64,000 bases of DNA from Acidobacteriota bacterium (GCA_021810625.1 JAJZIJ010000008.1:1770-65769); one strand, 5' to 3'. Numbered from the stretch's first letter, positions 51,699-61,656 are shown. Translations and numbers: made by a program. Notes: generated by a model not told the origin, from the letters alone.

Positions 51699-53768
51699 TT
51701 ACTTCAGCCGCGCGCCAACTTCAATGTCTTCGAGAAATCCCGCCAGCACCGGCCTGCCTTTTTCTCCCAGCGAGGCCGCAACCACCATGCCATTGGATTC
51801 CAGACCGCGCAACTTACGCGGCGCAAGATTCGCCACAATGACCACCTTGCGCCCAATCAAACTCTCCGGCGCGTAGGCCTCGGCGATGCCTGCAACAATC
51901 TGCCGCTGCTCATAGCCCAGATCAACCTCCAGCCGCAGCAGACGGTCTGCGCCCGCAACTCGCTCGGCCACTTTGATCTGCGCCACGCGCAGCTCCACCT
52001 TGGCAAAGTCGTCGATGGTGATGGTCTTTGCTTCCGCAACAACGGGAGCAGCCACAACGCCGGGAGCCGCAGCTATGGGAGCGCCGGGAGCCTGTGTTGC
52101 CGCAGCCGTTGATTCGGCCAAACGTGCTTCTTCTTTTTCCTGCATACGAGTGATCGCTTCCTTTTCTGCGCGGGGAAATACGGGGCCAAGCGCGCCGAGT
52201 TTCGTTCCCGGCTTCAGACCGCCCCACTGCAAATCTTTTAGATCAGCTTGCGTAATGTCGCCCAGACCAAGCTGCGCCCAGACCTTTGCCGCCGCGTCGG
52301 GAATCACCGGATAGACCAGGGCGGTGATGATGCGAATGGATTCGGCTGCCGTGTCAAGAATCTGTTTGACGCGGTTTTGCATTGGGAGATCATTGGACTG
52401 AGCAAGTTTTTTCCAAGGGGCCTCGGCATTTAAGTAAATATCAACGGTCTTCATGAATGCCCATACCGCTTCCAATGCTGCCGAAAACTGAAGACCCTCG
52501 AAAAGCTTATTGAAGGAACCAATGCAATCTGAAGCAGCATTTTCTATGCCTGAGATTGAGGACACATGAATGGATCGCCCGGGAAATGACACCACGCCGT
52601 CAAAATACTTCTCAATCATGGCCAGCGTGCGGCTCACCAGATTGCCATAACCATTCGCCAAGTCGGAGTTGTACCGCTGCACCAGAGCGTCGAAGCTGAA
52701 ACTTCCGTCCTGCCCAAAGACAATCTCGCGCAGCAGAAAATACCGCAACGCATCCGCGCCCAGCACATCCAGAATCGTCTCAGCGCGAACAATGTTGCCC
52801 CGCGACTTCGACATCTTGCTCTGCTCAAACAACAGCCAGCCATGCACCACAAAGCTCCTGGGCAGCGGCAGTCCGGCGGCCATCAAAAATGCAGGCCAGT
52901 AGACGCAGTGAAAGCGGCTAATCTCCTTGCCCAGCAGTTGCACATCGGCAGGCCAGTATCTTGCAAAGCGCGCCTGATCTTCCGGCGCGTCGCTGCCGTA
53001 GCCCAGCGCCGTGATGTAGTTGGCCAGCGCATCCATCCACACATAGATGACGTGTTTCTCATCGCCGGGAACGGGTATGCCCCAGTTGAAGCTGGTACGG
53101 CTGATGGAGAGGTCTTTCAACCCGCCGCGCACAAAGGCCATCACCTCATTGCGCCGCGACTCCGGGCGAATAAACTCCGGGTGCGCCTCGTAGTGTTCCA
53201 GCAGCGGGCGCTCAAAGGCCGAGAGCTTAAAGTAATAATTCTCCTCGCTCACCTTCTCCGTGGGCCGCCCGCAATCGGGGCACGGCGCGCCCTCCGGCGC
53301 ATCCACATATAGCTCGTCGGAGACGCAATACTGGCCCGTGTATGTGCCTTTGTAGATGTAGCCGCGCTGCTGCAACTCCATAAAAAGCCGCTGCACGCCG
53401 CGTTTGTGGCGCGGCTCCGTGGTGCGGATGTAGTCGTCGTTGGTCAGCCCCATGCGCGCCCACAGGGAGCGAAACTCTGCGGAAATCTCATCGGCAAAGG
53501 TCTGCGCGGTCTTTCCTGCTTTGTCGGCGGAGCGCTCAATCTTCTGGCCATGCTCATCCGTGCCCGTCAAAAATCGGGCGTCGAAGCCACGCATCCTTTT
53601 GTAGCGCGCAAGCGTGTCGGCGGCAATCGTCGTATATGTGTGCCCCAGATGGGGACGCGCATTCACGTAGTAAATCGGAGTGGTCAGGTAATAGGGCTTC
53701 TTGCTGATTTCTGTTGGCATGCGGGCGCTCATCGCCCGCGCATCCAGATGCGGCGAGGCTGTCTTCAT
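51699..53768 (-). CDS. metG: Methionyl-tRNA synthetase
   Basis: A class I aminoacyl-tRNA synthetase of about 689 residues. The HIGH-like motif is HLGHTY in YYVNARPHLGHTYTT, the second signature is KMSKSRGNI, and GTDEHGQK and WGIPVPGDEKHVIYVWMDAL mark the methionine pocket. A single CPDC pair remains of the zinc knob. After an Ala/Pro-rich linker a C-terminal tRNA-binding domain (VELRVAQIKVAERV, then GIAEAYAPESLIGRKVVIVANLAPRKLRG) is fused. The start is uncertain: ATG 53768 is given, while ATG 53732 and 53720 lie closer to the conserved core and TTG 53795 is also in frame. Confidence 0.95.
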   Translation of the reverse strand: MKTASPHLDARAMSARMPTEISKKPYYLTTPIYYVNARPHLGHTYTTIAADTLARYKRMRGFDARFLTGTDEHGQKIERSADKAGKTAQTFADEISAEFRSLWARMGLTNDDYIRTTEPRHKRGVQRLFMELQQRGYIYKGTYTGQYCVSDELYVDAPEGAPCPDCGRPTEKVSEENYYFKLSAFERPLLEHYEAHPEFIRPESRRNEVMAFVRGGLKDLSISRTSFNWGIPVPGDEKHVIYVWMDALANYITALGYGSDAPEDQARFARYWPADVQLLGKEISRFHCVYWPAFLMAAGLPLPRSFVVHGWLLFEQSKMSKSRGNIVRAETILDVLGADALRYFLLREIVFGQDGSFSFDALVQRYNSDLANGYGNLVSRTLAMIEKYFDGVVSFPGRSIHVSSISGIENAASDCIGSFNKLFEGLQFSAALEAVWAFMKTVDIYLNAEAPWKKLAQSNDLPMQNRVKQILDTAAESIRIITALVYPVIPDAAAKVWAQLGLGDITQADLKDLQWGGLKPGTKLGALGPVFPRAEKEAITRMQEKEEARLAESTAAATQAPGAPIAAAPGVVAAPVVAEAKTITIDDFAKVELRVAQIKVAERVAGADRLLRLEVDLGYEQRQIVAGIAEAYAPESLIGRKVVIVANLAPRKLRGLESNGMVVAASLGEKGRPVLAGFLEDIEVGARLK

Positions 53769-53826
53769 CTTAGGGTCAGGGCAAAGCAGCGTCAAACGCC
53801 ACTATCCAAAAATCACCGATAAACTT

Positions 53827-53938
53827 GTCATCCCGAGCGAAGGTCGCCGTGGCGACCGCAGTCGAGGGATCTGCGGTATTTTTACGCAGCGAAGGAACCG
53901 CAGATTCCTCGACTTCGCTGCGCTCCGCGCGGAATGAC
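53827..53938. repeat. REP/REPIN-like palindromic element, copy 1
   Basis: A 112-bp imperfect palindrome between the metG and argS starts. It begins GTCATCCCGAGCG and ends GGAATGAC. It contains a perfect small hairpin GGTCGCC-GT-GGCGACC (53842-53857). A long stem pairs GAGGGATCTGCGGT (53864-53877) with ACCGCAGATTCCTC (53897-53910), with one mismatch. The same layout with different bases recurs at 62843-62975. The argS start is 79 bp downstream. Confidence 0.8.
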
Positions 53939-54017
53939 AATATCCGATAGTGTGTTCAGCACAGCGCTGCTGCTAAACTTCTCGTAGACCCATTATCTTT
54001 TCTACATCGGATCACGC

Positions 54018-56069
54018 ATGTATTTCACCTACGGGAATGCCCTGGAATCGGCCATCCGGGAAATTCTGAAGCAGCCGCCCTACCAGATCGACGACATCGC
54101 CACGCTCGCCATTGAGCAGCCGCCCAAAATTGAGTACGGCGAGTTCGCCCTGCCCATCGCCTTCGATCTGGCCAAGCGGTTAAAAAAAGCTCCACGCAAA
54201 ATTGCTGAAGAACTGGCCGCGCAGCTCAAAGAAAAAAACATCGAAGGCTTCTCCACTTTTGAAGTTGCCGGTGCAGGTTACATCAACTGCAAGCTGGATC
54301 GCACAGTTGCATCAAAGAAAATCGCAGCGCGTACAGAAGGAATGCCGCTTCGCACTTACTTTCCCCTGATTGAACACACCAGCATCAATCCCAACAAGGC
54401 CGCGCATATCGGTCATCTGCGCAACGCCATTCTGGGCGACACGCTAGCGCGCATGATGCGCGTGGGGCCAAACGAAACAACAAAAAACGCTATTGGCGTA
54501 CAGAACTACATCGACAACACGGGCGTGCAGGTCGCTGATGTCGTCGTCGCGCTGACGCATCTGCAAGGCCTGAACCTTGCTGGAGTCGAACGCTGGATGG
54601 CTGAGTTGGCCACGCGGAAAGAGCGCATCGACTACGCCTGCTGGGATATCTACGCCCGCGTCTCGCAGTGGTATGACGAAGACCCAACGCAAAAAGAGGC
54701 CCGCAAGCAAATCCGCCAAGACACACTGCACGCTCTGGAACAGGGCGGCAACGAAATCTCTGAAATTGCCGAACTTGTCTCCACCGCTATCGTCCATCGG
54801 CATCTGAAGACAATGGAACGTCTCGGCATTGAATACGATTTTTTACCTCGCGAGAGCGAAGTGCTGCGCCTTAAATTCTGGGACGCAGCCTTCGCGCTGA
54901 TGAAGGAAAAAGGCGTGCTCTATCAAGAGACCGCTGGCAAGAATGCAGGCTGCTGGGTGATGCGTCGCGCCGGAACCGCAGGCGTAACCGGCGACGGCCC
55001 CGATGAAGAGGCCAAAGTCATCGTCCGCTCCAATGGAACGGTTACTTACGTCGGCAAAGACATCGCCTACCATCTTTGGAAGTTCGGCAAGCTGGGACTC
55101 GACTTCGGCATAAAATACGACTTCTATAAATATGACGACGGCAAGACGTGCAGCATCTCTTGCCTGCCCGATCCTGCGCAAGGAGAACTTGGCTTGTCGC
55201 ACTTTGGCAAAGCCGAGGTTGTCTACAACGTCATTGACTCGCGCCAGAACGATCCGCAAAACAACGTGATCGAAGCGTTGCGCGGCATGGGATTTACCAA
55301 AGAGGCCGACAACTTCCATCACTTTTCGTATGAGATGGTCGTGTTGACACCGCGTTGCGCCGAAGAACTGGGCTACGCTCTGTCCGAGGAGGACAAGGCC
55401 CGCCCGTTTATCGAGGTCTCTGGACGCAAGGGCTTCGGTGTCAAGGCCGACGACCTGATCGACCGCATGATTGAAGCCGCATTGATTGAGGTCACGGCGC
55501 GCCATCCCGAACTCGTTGACGCATGGCGCATAGACATCGCCAGTAAAATCGCTGTCGGCGCGTTGCGCTATTACATGCTGCGCTACACGCGCAACACCAT
55601 CATCGCCTTTGACTCCAAAGACGCGCTCAGCTTTGAGGGTGAAACCGGCCCTTACGCGCAATACGCCGCCGTTCGCGCTGCCAGCATCTTCCACAGGTTA
55701 GGACAGGGCGATCACGAGTTAGGGCAGAGCGATCCAGTGACGGTGCTCCAGTATTACGCAGAAAACCCTCCTGATGTCGCTGCACACTTCTCAGGCGAAG
55801 AGGGCGATAGCATCTGGGAGGTCTGGCTGGCGGCGTCCAAAACCGCCTTTGTGATTGAGCAATCGATTCGCACTACGGAGCCAGCCTTCCTTGCCAAGTA
55901 TGTTTTTCAGCTCGCCCAGCAGTTCAATAATTTTTACCACCGCCATCACATCCTCACCGAGGCGGATCCGGCCCGGAAGACCCTGCTGCTGGCCACGGCT
56001 GCCGTGGCGCTGCGGGAATTGAAGCGTTCGCTCTCCTGGCTCGGCATCGAAGTTCCAGAAATGATGTAG
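54018..56069 (+). CDS. argS: Arginyl-tRNA synthetase
   Basis: A 683-residue class I synthetase charging tRNA-Arg. The N-terminal additional domain (~1-100) is followed by the HIGH motif in INPNKAAHIGHLRNAILGDT (~126-145). VQNYIDNTGVQ and GKDIAYHLWKFG mark the active site. SGRKGFGVKADDLID stands in for KMSKS, and the anticodon-binding DALR domain ends with LRELKRSLSWLGIEVPEMM. It is divergent from metG with a REP-like element in between, and 22 bp from the convergent acyl-CoA ligase. Confidence 0.95.
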   Translation: MYFTYGNALESAIREILKQPPYQIDDIATLAIEQPPKIEYGEFALPIAFDLAKRLKKAPRKIAEELAAQLKEKNIEGFSTFEVAGAGYINCKLDRTVASKKIAARTEGMPLRTYFPLIEHTSINPNKAAHIGHLRNAILGDTLARMMRVGPNETTKNAIGVQNYIDNTGVQVADVVVALTHLQGLNLAGVERWMAELATRKERIDYACWDIYARVSQWYDEDPTQKEARKQIRQDTLHALEQGGNEISEIAELVSTAIVHRHLKTMERLGIEYDFLPRESEVLRLKFWDAAFALMKEKGVLYQETAGKNAGCWVMRRAGTAGVTGDGPDEEAKVIVRSNGTVTYVGKDIAYHLWKFGKLGLDFGIKYDFYKYDDGKTCSISCLPDPAQGELGLSHFGKAEVVYNVIDSRQNDPQNNVIEALRGMGFTKEADNFHHFSYEMVVLTPRCAEELGYALSEEDKARPFIEVSGRKGFGVKADDLIDRMIEAALIEVTARHPELVDAWRIDIASKIAVGALRYYMLRYTRNTIIAFDSKDALSFEGETGPYAQYAAVRAASIFHRLGQGDHELGQSDPVTVLQYYAENPPDVAAHFSGEEGDSIWEVWLAASKTAFVIEQSIRTTEPAFLAKYVFQLAQQFNNFYHRHHILTEADPARKTLLLATAAVALRELKRSLSWLGIEVPEMM

Positions 56070-56091
56070 CAGCGCCGCAGTCCGCTCCCGG

Positions 56092-57921
56092 CTAGCGGTG
56101 GGCCGTGGCTTCGTCGGCGTACATCCAGGCAATCTGCGGCGCGTAGCGTTCCAGAATGACGCGGCGCTTCAGCTTCATGCTGGGAGTCAATTCTCCGGTC
56201 TCCAGCGTCCACTCCTCGGCCACCAGACGCAGACGCTTCAAGGTCTCATAGCTGGGCAGCGTTGCATTCACCTGATCGACAATCTCCTGATACGCGGCCA
56301 CCACTTGCGGATGCTCAATCCACGCTTTGCGAATCTGCATCACGTTCTGCGCCGAGGTCTGCATCGGAATTCCCTTGGCCTTCACCCAGGCTTCCAGCGC
56401 AATAAAATTCGGCGACAGCAGCACGGCGGCAAATTTATGTCTGTCGCCCACCACGCAGGCATTGCCCACCAGAACATTGGCCTTTAATTGATTTTCGATG
56501 GGCTGCGGAGCAATCATCTTGCCGCCAGAGGTTTTGAGCAGCTCCTTTTTTCTGTCGGTGATGAACAGAAACCCGTCGGCATCCATCTGCGCGATATCGC
56601 CGGTTTGAAACCAGCCATCCGAGGTAAAAGCCGCTGCCGTCTGCTCCGGCTTGTGCCAATAACCGGAAAAAACCGATGGCCCGCGCACCAGCAGTTCGCC
56701 GTCCCCGGCCAGTTTCACTTTCAGATTTGGCAACACCTTGCCCACCGAACCAACCCGATAAGCCTGCTGGTTGTTCAACGCAATCACTGGCGAAGTCTCC
56801 GTGAGTCCATAGCCCTCAAAAATACGAGTGCCGATCTGGAGAAACCAATTGGCCGTGTCCAGACCGAGCGGAGCGCCGCCGGAGATAAAATGCGCCACGC
56901 GACCTCCAAAGCCTGCGCGAATTTTCTCGAAGGCCAGCCGATTGGCCAGCTTCCACGCGAGACTGGATGGAATCTTGCCCTGCATAATTTCCGCGCGATG
57001 ATTCTCGCCCCGCCGCAGCGCCCAGTGGAGCAGGCATTCGCGCAGGCGTGATTCCCCGGCGCGGCGGAGAACCTCCTGTCGAATTTTTTCGTAGACGCGC
57101 GGCACGCCGACAAAAATCGTCGGACGCACTTCGCGCATGGCTATCGGCAGCAGATCAAACTGCGGGCAGTAGGCCAGCGTTGCTCCATAAGAAAATAATG
57201 CGTAATCCAAATGCCGGGCCGTAATGTGCGACAACGGCAGAAACGAGAGGCAGGAATCCTCCTGGCCCCATCCAAAAAGCGTGGTGGAATGGTTCAGATT
57301 GGTTGCAATGTTGCCATGCGTCAGCATGACGCCCTTGCTTTCTCCTGTGGTGCCGGAGGTGTAAATGATGGTCGCCAAATCCCCCGGCTGCACGGCGGCA
57401 ACGCGGCGATCAAACTCTGGATCGCGCTCCAGTCGCGGGCCTGTCTCCGCTGCGGATACGCCGGGCATCCACTCGCCAAACCATGTCGCCAGCGGCAACC
57501 TGGGTTCACGATCCATCATCAGAATTTTTTCCACCACGGTGCGGGAACGCGCGGCTGCAACCTTCTCATATTGCTGCGCGCTCGACACCACCACCATCTT
57601 TGCTCCAGAGTCGGCCAGCATGGTGGCAATCTGATCCGCGGGCAGGGTTGCGTACAACGGCACATCAACGGCACCCAGCGCGAGCACGGCAAAATCCGTA
57701 ACAGCCCACTCCCAGCGATTCTCTGCAAGAATGGCCACGCGGTCGCCTTTGCCAATGCCCCACGCGGCCATCGCCGAAGCCAGGGCGCGCACCCGCTGGT
57801 ACAACTGCCGCGAGGAAATACGTTGCCAGATGCCTGCGCCATCGCGCCAAAGCATGGCCGTGGCCTCGCCCCGACTGCTGGCGCGGAAAAAAACATCGTT
57901 CAAGGTTGTCAATTCCAGCAT
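56092..57921 (-). CDS. Long-chain fatty acid-CoA ligase (AMP-forming)
   Basis: A 609-residue adenylate-forming enzyme of the FadD15/long-chain acyl-CoA synthetase type. The P-loop TIIYTSGTTGESKGVMLTHGN (~188-208), the FEGYGLTETSPV core and DGWFQTGDIAQMDADGFLFITDRKKELLKTSGGK are intact. The protein activates fatty acids to acyl-AMP and then acyl-CoA. ATG 57921 is chosen because similarity begins there; the longer frame runs to 58026 through the argR promoter region. It is transcribed divergently from the arginine operon. Confidence 0.92.
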   Translation of the reverse strand: MLELTTLNDVFFRASSRGEATAMLWRDGAGIWQRISSRQLYQRVRALASAMAAWGIGKGDRVAILAENRWEWAVTDFAVLALGAVDVPLYATLPADQIATMLADSGAKMVVVSSAQQYEKVAAARSRTVVEKILMMDREPRLPLATWFGEWMPGVSAAETGPRLERDPEFDRRVAAVQPGDLATIIYTSGTTGESKGVMLTHGNIATNLNHSTTLFGWGQEDSCLSFLPLSHITARHLDYALFSYGATLAYCPQFDLLPIAMREVRPTIFVGVPRVYEKIRQEVLRRAGESRLRECLLHWALRRGENHRAEIMQGKIPSSLAWKLANRLAFEKIRAGFGGRVAHFISGGAPLGLDTANWFLQIGTRIFEGYGLTETSPVIALNNQQAYRVGSVGKVLPNLKVKLAGDGELLVRGPSVFSGYWHKPEQTAAAFTSDGWFQTGDIAQMDADGFLFITDRKKELLKTSGGKMIAPQPIENQLKANVLVGNACVVGDRHKFAAVLLSPNFIALEAWVKAKGIPMQTSAQNVMQIRKAWIEHPQVVAAYQEIVDQVNATLPSYETLKRLRLVAEEWTLETGELTPSMKLKRRVILERYAPQIAWMYADEATAHR

Positions 57922-58012
57922 GATTTTGCTTCGTCCCGCTTTATTTTGATCCCAAGCAAGATTACGTCCAACCCGGCATGGATCGCCAGCCCCAACCCGA
58001 CAAAATAAATAC

Positions 58013-58060
58013 TTGACAAGGGGCATGTATATTTATACATTGGAATGTATGTTTATGCGT
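58013..58060 (+). promoter_or_regulatory. Candidate argR promoter with two ARG-box-like operators
   Basis: A perfect TTGACA (58013-58018) is followed, at 17 bp, by TACATT (58036-58041), or at 15 bp by TATACA. The -10 lies inside an A/T-rich palindrome ATGTATA-TT-TATACAT (58025-58040). A second, weaker copy, ATGTATG-TT-TATGCGT, begins 20 bp later (58045-58060). Paired A/T-rich palindromes about 21 bp apart are how ArgR hexamers bind, so the operon is probably autorepressed in the presence of arginine. The ATG at 58045 falls in the second box, which argues for a later argR start. Confidence 0.65.
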
Positions 58061-58134
58061 TGGCATTTTTTGCCGCGCCACTCCATCGTTCCCTTACGCA
58101 ATCAGCAGAAATGAGACGCACAGGCCACGCCCAA

Positions 58135-58575
58135 ATGAAAGCCAACCGTCACAACGCGATTCGCGCCATCCTGACCGAGACTCCGGTCTTCAACCAGGAT
58201 GAACTGCGCCGCAATCTATTGCGCCGCAGCTTTGATGTTACGCAGGCCACGCTGTCCCGCGACATCCACGAGCTGCGTCTGTACAAGGGGCCGAACGGAT
58301 ACAGCTTTCCCAATGGCGAGTCGGAAAACGCGGAGTTGCCCTCTGTGGATTCCATGTTCTCCAGCTTTGGATTGGAGGTTCGTCAGGCGATCAATCAACT
58401 GGTGCTGCGCACCACCACGGGAAGCGCGCAGCCCGTAGCGGCGGCGCTCGACCGGGAGCGGCTGCCGGAGGTTTTAGGCACGATTGCCGGGGACGACACC
58501 GTTTTAATTATTTGCCAGGATCAGAAGCAGGCCAGCCAACTGCGCCAGCGACTGGGAGAGTTGCTCGAAGCATGA
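58135..58575 (+). CDS. argR: Arginine repressor ArgR
   Basis: A 146-residue repressor from ATG 58135 (ATG 58111 and 58045 are in frame). The N-terminal winged helix has the DNA-contact signature ATLSRDIHELRL (~40-51). The C-terminal hexamerisation and arginine-binding domain has GTIAGDDTVLIIC (~113-125). ATG 58135 gives the usual family length and N-terminus (MKANRHNAIRAIL). The stop overlaps argC as ATGA. Candidate operators lie about 75-110 bp upstream, consistent with autoregulation. Confidence 0.9.
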   Translation: MKANRHNAIRAILTETPVFNQDELRRNLLRRSFDVTQATLSRDIHELRLYKGPNGYSFPNGESENAELPSVDSMFSSFGLEVRQAINQLVLRTTTGSAQPVAAALDRERLPEVLGTIAGDDTVLIICQDQKQASQLRQRLGELLEA

Positions 58576-59642
58576 CCACAACCAAATCCAGAACGATGCA
58601 AACCGCCGTGTTGGGCGTCAGCGGCTACGCGGGCGCGGAGTTGGCGCGGCTGTTGCTGCATCATCCCCGCTTGCAGGGACGCGCTCCGATATTTTTTGGC
58701 CGGGAGAACGCCAGCGGAGAGAGCATCGCGCTCACCGATCTGCATCCGCAACTGGCCGATAACAACGGCTCCGCCAGCCTGCGCGTGGAAGCCTTTCGCT
58801 GGGCCGCGCTGCGGGAGCGGGAGATTGACGTTGTATTTCTGGCCACGCCGCACGAGCAATCTCGCGCTTGGGTGCCCGATCTGCTGACCCACGGCGCGCG
58901 TGTCATCGACCTGAGTGGCGCATGGCGCTTGCAGCATCCAGAAAATCGCGCCGTTTATAAATTTGAAGATGCCGACGCGACCATCGCGGCCACGACACAG
59001 CAGCAGGCCGTCTACGGAATGCCAGAGTTGCATCGCGCCGCCATCAAAGACGCGAAGATTGTCGCCAATCCCGGCTGCTATTCGACCGCCGCCATTTTGG
59101 GGCTGGCCCCACTGGTGCGCTCCGGCTGGGCCGATCTCAACCGTGGCATCATCTGCGACGCGAAATCCGGTGTCTCTGGAGCGGGCAAAGCTCCCACGGC
59201 CAAGACGCACTTTATGTATGCGGCAGATAATCTCTCCGCCTACTCCATCTTTGGCCATCGGCACACAGGAGAGATTCTGGAGCAGTTGCATCTGGCACCG
59301 CAGCAGATGACCTTTACGCCACACTTGCTGCCGATTCCGCGCGGCATTCTGGCGACGATTTACGTCACGCTGCGCGAACCCATGCAGGCTTCGGCCATTG
59401 CGGAATGCTATCGCAGCTTTTACAAAGATTCGCCGCTGGTGCGCTTTCACGGCGAGCGGCTGCCGCAGATTCAACATGTGGTTCGCACGAATTATTGCGA
59501 TATCGGCTTCGCGCTGGCGGGGGATGGACGGCGACTCATCGTCGTCGCCTGCTTGGACAATTTGCTCAAGGGCGCCGCAGGCCAGGCGGTACAGAACATG
59601 AATTTGCTTTTCGGCTGGCCAGAGCAAGAGGGACTGCTATGA
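58572..59642 (+). CDS. argC: N-acetyl-gamma-glutamyl-phosphate reductase
   Basis: A 356-residue NADPH-dependent enzyme of step three in arginine synthesis. The nucleotide fold VLGVSGYAGAELARLLLHHP is near the start, the catalytic cysteine lies in VANPGCYSTAAIL, and the general base in GHRHTGEI. ATG 58572 overlaps the argR stop; the open frame upstream lies inside argR. Its stop overlaps argB as ATGA. Confidence 0.95.
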   Translation: MTTTKSRTMQTAVLGVSGYAGAELARLLLHHPRLQGRAPIFFGRENASGESIALTDLHPQLADNNGSASLRVEAFRWAALREREIDVVFLATPHEQSRAWVPDLLTHGARVIDLSGAWRLQHPENRAVYKFEDADATIAATTQQQAVYGMPELHRAAIKDAKIVANPGCYSTAAILGLAPLVRSGWADLNRGIICDAKSGVSGAGKAPTAKTHFMYAADNLSAYSIFGHRHTGEILEQLHLAPQQMTFTPHLLPIPRGILATIYVTLREPMQASAIAECYRSFYKDSPLVRFHGERLPQIQHVVRTNYCDIGFALAGDGRRLIVVACLDNLLKGAAGQAVQNMNLLFGWPEQEGLL

Positions 59643-60421
59643 GATACGTCGTCAAAATTGGCGGACGCGCCATTGAAGATGCCGCCACGCTGCTGGCGTG
59701 CGCGCAGGCGATTGCGGATATGGCTCGCGATGGCAATCAGGTGGCCGTGGTACATGGCGGCGGCGCGGCATTAACGCGCACACTGGCGCAAATGGGCAAG
59801 AAAAGCGAGTTCATCTCTGGCCTACGCATCACCGACGCGGAGACACGCGATGCCGCGCTGATGGTGCTGGCTGGCAGCGTCAATAAGCAGCTTGTGGCCG
59901 CCATTAGCGCTCGCGGGCAAATGGCCGTTGGCCTCTCCGGTGGCGATGGCATGGTCTTTCGCGCGCGCAAAAAGCGCACCGCGCCCGATCTTGGCTTTGT
60001 CGGCGAGATTGCCGCCTCCGATCCCCGCTGGCTGCACGCCGTCTGGCAGATGGGCGGCGTACCTGTCATCTCCAGCATCGCGCTGGGCTTTGACGGCGAG
60101 TATTACAACATCAACGCCGACGAAATGGCTGCCGCCTGCGCCGTGGCCTGCCGCGCCGAAACGCTGGTCTTTTTGACCGACGTGCCCGGCGTGCGCGGAG
60201 CCGACGGCGAAATCATGCGCTGGTTGAGCTTGAAGCAAATTCCAGAGCTGACCAGCAGCGCCATCATCAGCGGCGGCATGTTACCCAAGCTGGGAGCCTG
60301 TCGTGAAGCATTACTGCACGGCGTGCAGCGCGTGCGCATTCTACCGGCAGATGCGGCAAAGATTCTGCCCGATCTTTGCTCGTCCCGAAATACCGAAGGC
60401 ACGGAGGTGATGGTCGCATGA
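59639..60421 (+). CDS. argB: Acetylglutamate kinase
   Basis: A 260-residue amino-acid kinase phosphorylating N-acetylglutamate. VVKIGGRAIED is the N-terminal Lys-Gly-Gly motif, VAVVHGGGAALT binds the phosphates, and YYNINADEMAAACA is the substrate site. VFLTDVPGV and GGMLPKLGA complete the family pattern. The length is at the short end for ArgB. No extra N-terminal helix of the arginine-inhibited type is visible, so feedback control may rest mainly on ArgR. The gene overlaps argC and argD by four bases each. Confidence 0.95.
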   Translation: MRYVVKIGGRAIEDAATLLACAQAIADMARDGNQVAVVHGGGAALTRTLAQMGKKSEFISGLRITDAETRDAALMVLAGSVNKQLVAAISARGQMAVGLSGGDGMVFRARKKRTAPDLGFVGEIAASDPRWLHAVWQMGGVPVISSIALGFDGEYYNINADEMAAACAVACRAETLVFLTDVPGVRGADGEIMRWLSLKQIPELTSSAIISGGMLPKLGACREALLHGVQRVRILPADAAKILPDLCSSRNTEGTEVMVA

Positions 60422-61656
60422 AGCTCGACAACATTCGCGCAGCCGAAGCCAAGCTGCTGCTGCAAACCTACGACCGCACCCCCATTCTTTTTGTTCGGGG
60501 CGAGGGCGTGCATCTGTACGATGAAAGCGGCAACGCCTATCTCGACTTTTTGAGCGGGATTGGCGTCAGCGCGCTCGGCTACGGCCATCCGAAAGTGGAA
60601 GCGGCCATTGCCACGCAAAGTCGCGCGTTGCTGCATACCTGCAACCTTTTCTACCACGAAGGCCAGGCGGAACTGGCGATGCGCCTGACAGAAATGACCG
60701 GCCTGGATCGCGCCTTCTTCTGCAACAGCGGCACGGAGGCCTGGGAGGCGGCGATGAAGCTGGCCCGCGCCCATGCCGCGCTGCTCCGCGCCGAAGGGAA
60801 AAAAGTCGGCACAAAATTTCTTGTGTTGGAACACAGCTTTCATGGCCGGACAATGGGATCGGTCTCCACCACGCACAAGGCAAAGTACCGCGAGCCGTTT
60901 GCGCCGCTGATTCCCGGCGTGGAGTTTGTCCGCTTCAACGATGTCGCCGACCTCAAGGCAAAATTCTCCGACGAATTTTGCGCCATCGGCATCGAGGCGG
61001 TACAGGGCGAAGGCGGTATTCATGCCGTCTCACAGGAATTTTTCGCCACGGCTCACGCTCTGACCCAGCAAACGGGCGCGCTGCTGCTGGCCGATGAGAT
61101 TCAATGCGGCATGGGACGCACCGGACAGTGGTGCGCCTATCAGCACTACGGCATTCTGCCCGATGTCACCACGCTGGCCAAGCCACTCGGCGGCGGCCTG
61201 CCTATCGGAGCCATGCTCTGCACCGATGAGGCTGCGCGCGCCTTCACTCCCGGCATGCACGGCACCACCTTCGGCGGCGGGCCTCTGGCCTGCGCTGTGG
61301 CAATTGCCGTCATCGACACGATGCGTCAGAGCAATTTGCTCGCGCATGTCCGCGAGACAGGCGCCTACTTCCAAACGCAACTGAAATCTCTGGCCGCCAG
61401 GCATCCCAGCATCACCGCAGTACGCGGCATGGGGTTGATGGTCGGCATCGAGATTGAATCCGAAGAGCTTGCAAAAGCCATTGCCGCGCAAATGCTGGAG
61501 CGGCGTATCCTCATCAACCGCACCAGCGAAACCGTGCTGCGTTTTCTGCCGCCCTACGTCATTGAGCGGCAACACATCCATCAGGTTGTCGAGGCACTCG
61601 ACGCCATTCTCACGACGGCTGCCGTCGTCATTGGAGCCACGCGCCATGACCAGTAA
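60418..61656 (+). CDS. argD: Acetylornithine aminotransferase
   Basis: A 412-residue class III PLP transaminase. GEGVHLYDESGNAYLDFLSGIGV is the N-terminal signature. FCNSGTEAWEAAMKLAR binds the cofactor phosphate. LLADEIQCGMGRTG leads to the Schiff-base lysine in TTLAKPLGGGLPIGAM. It converts N-acetylglutamate semialdehyde to N-acetylornithine and may also serve lysine synthesis. ATG 60418 overlaps argB, and argF begins 11 bp before its stop. Confidence 0.94.
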   Translation: MKLDNIRAAEAKLLLQTYDRTPILFVRGEGVHLYDESGNAYLDFLSGIGVSALGYGHPKVEAAIATQSRALLHTCNLFYHEGQAELAMRLTEMTGLDRAFFCNSGTEAWEAAMKLARAHAALLRAEGKKVGTKFLVLEHSFHGRTMGSVSTTHKAKYREPFAPLIPGVEFVRFNDVADLKAKFSDEFCAIGIEAVQGEGGIHAVSQEFFATAHALTQQTGALLLADEIQCGMGRTGQWCAYQHYGILPDVTTLAKPLGGGLPIGAMLCTDEAARAFTPGMHGTTFGGGPLACAVAIAVIDTMRQSNLLAHVRETGAYFQTQLKSLAARHPSITAVRGMGLMVGIEIESEELAKAIAAQMLERRILINRTSETVLRFLPPYVIERQHIHQVVEALDAILTTAAVVIGATRHDQ

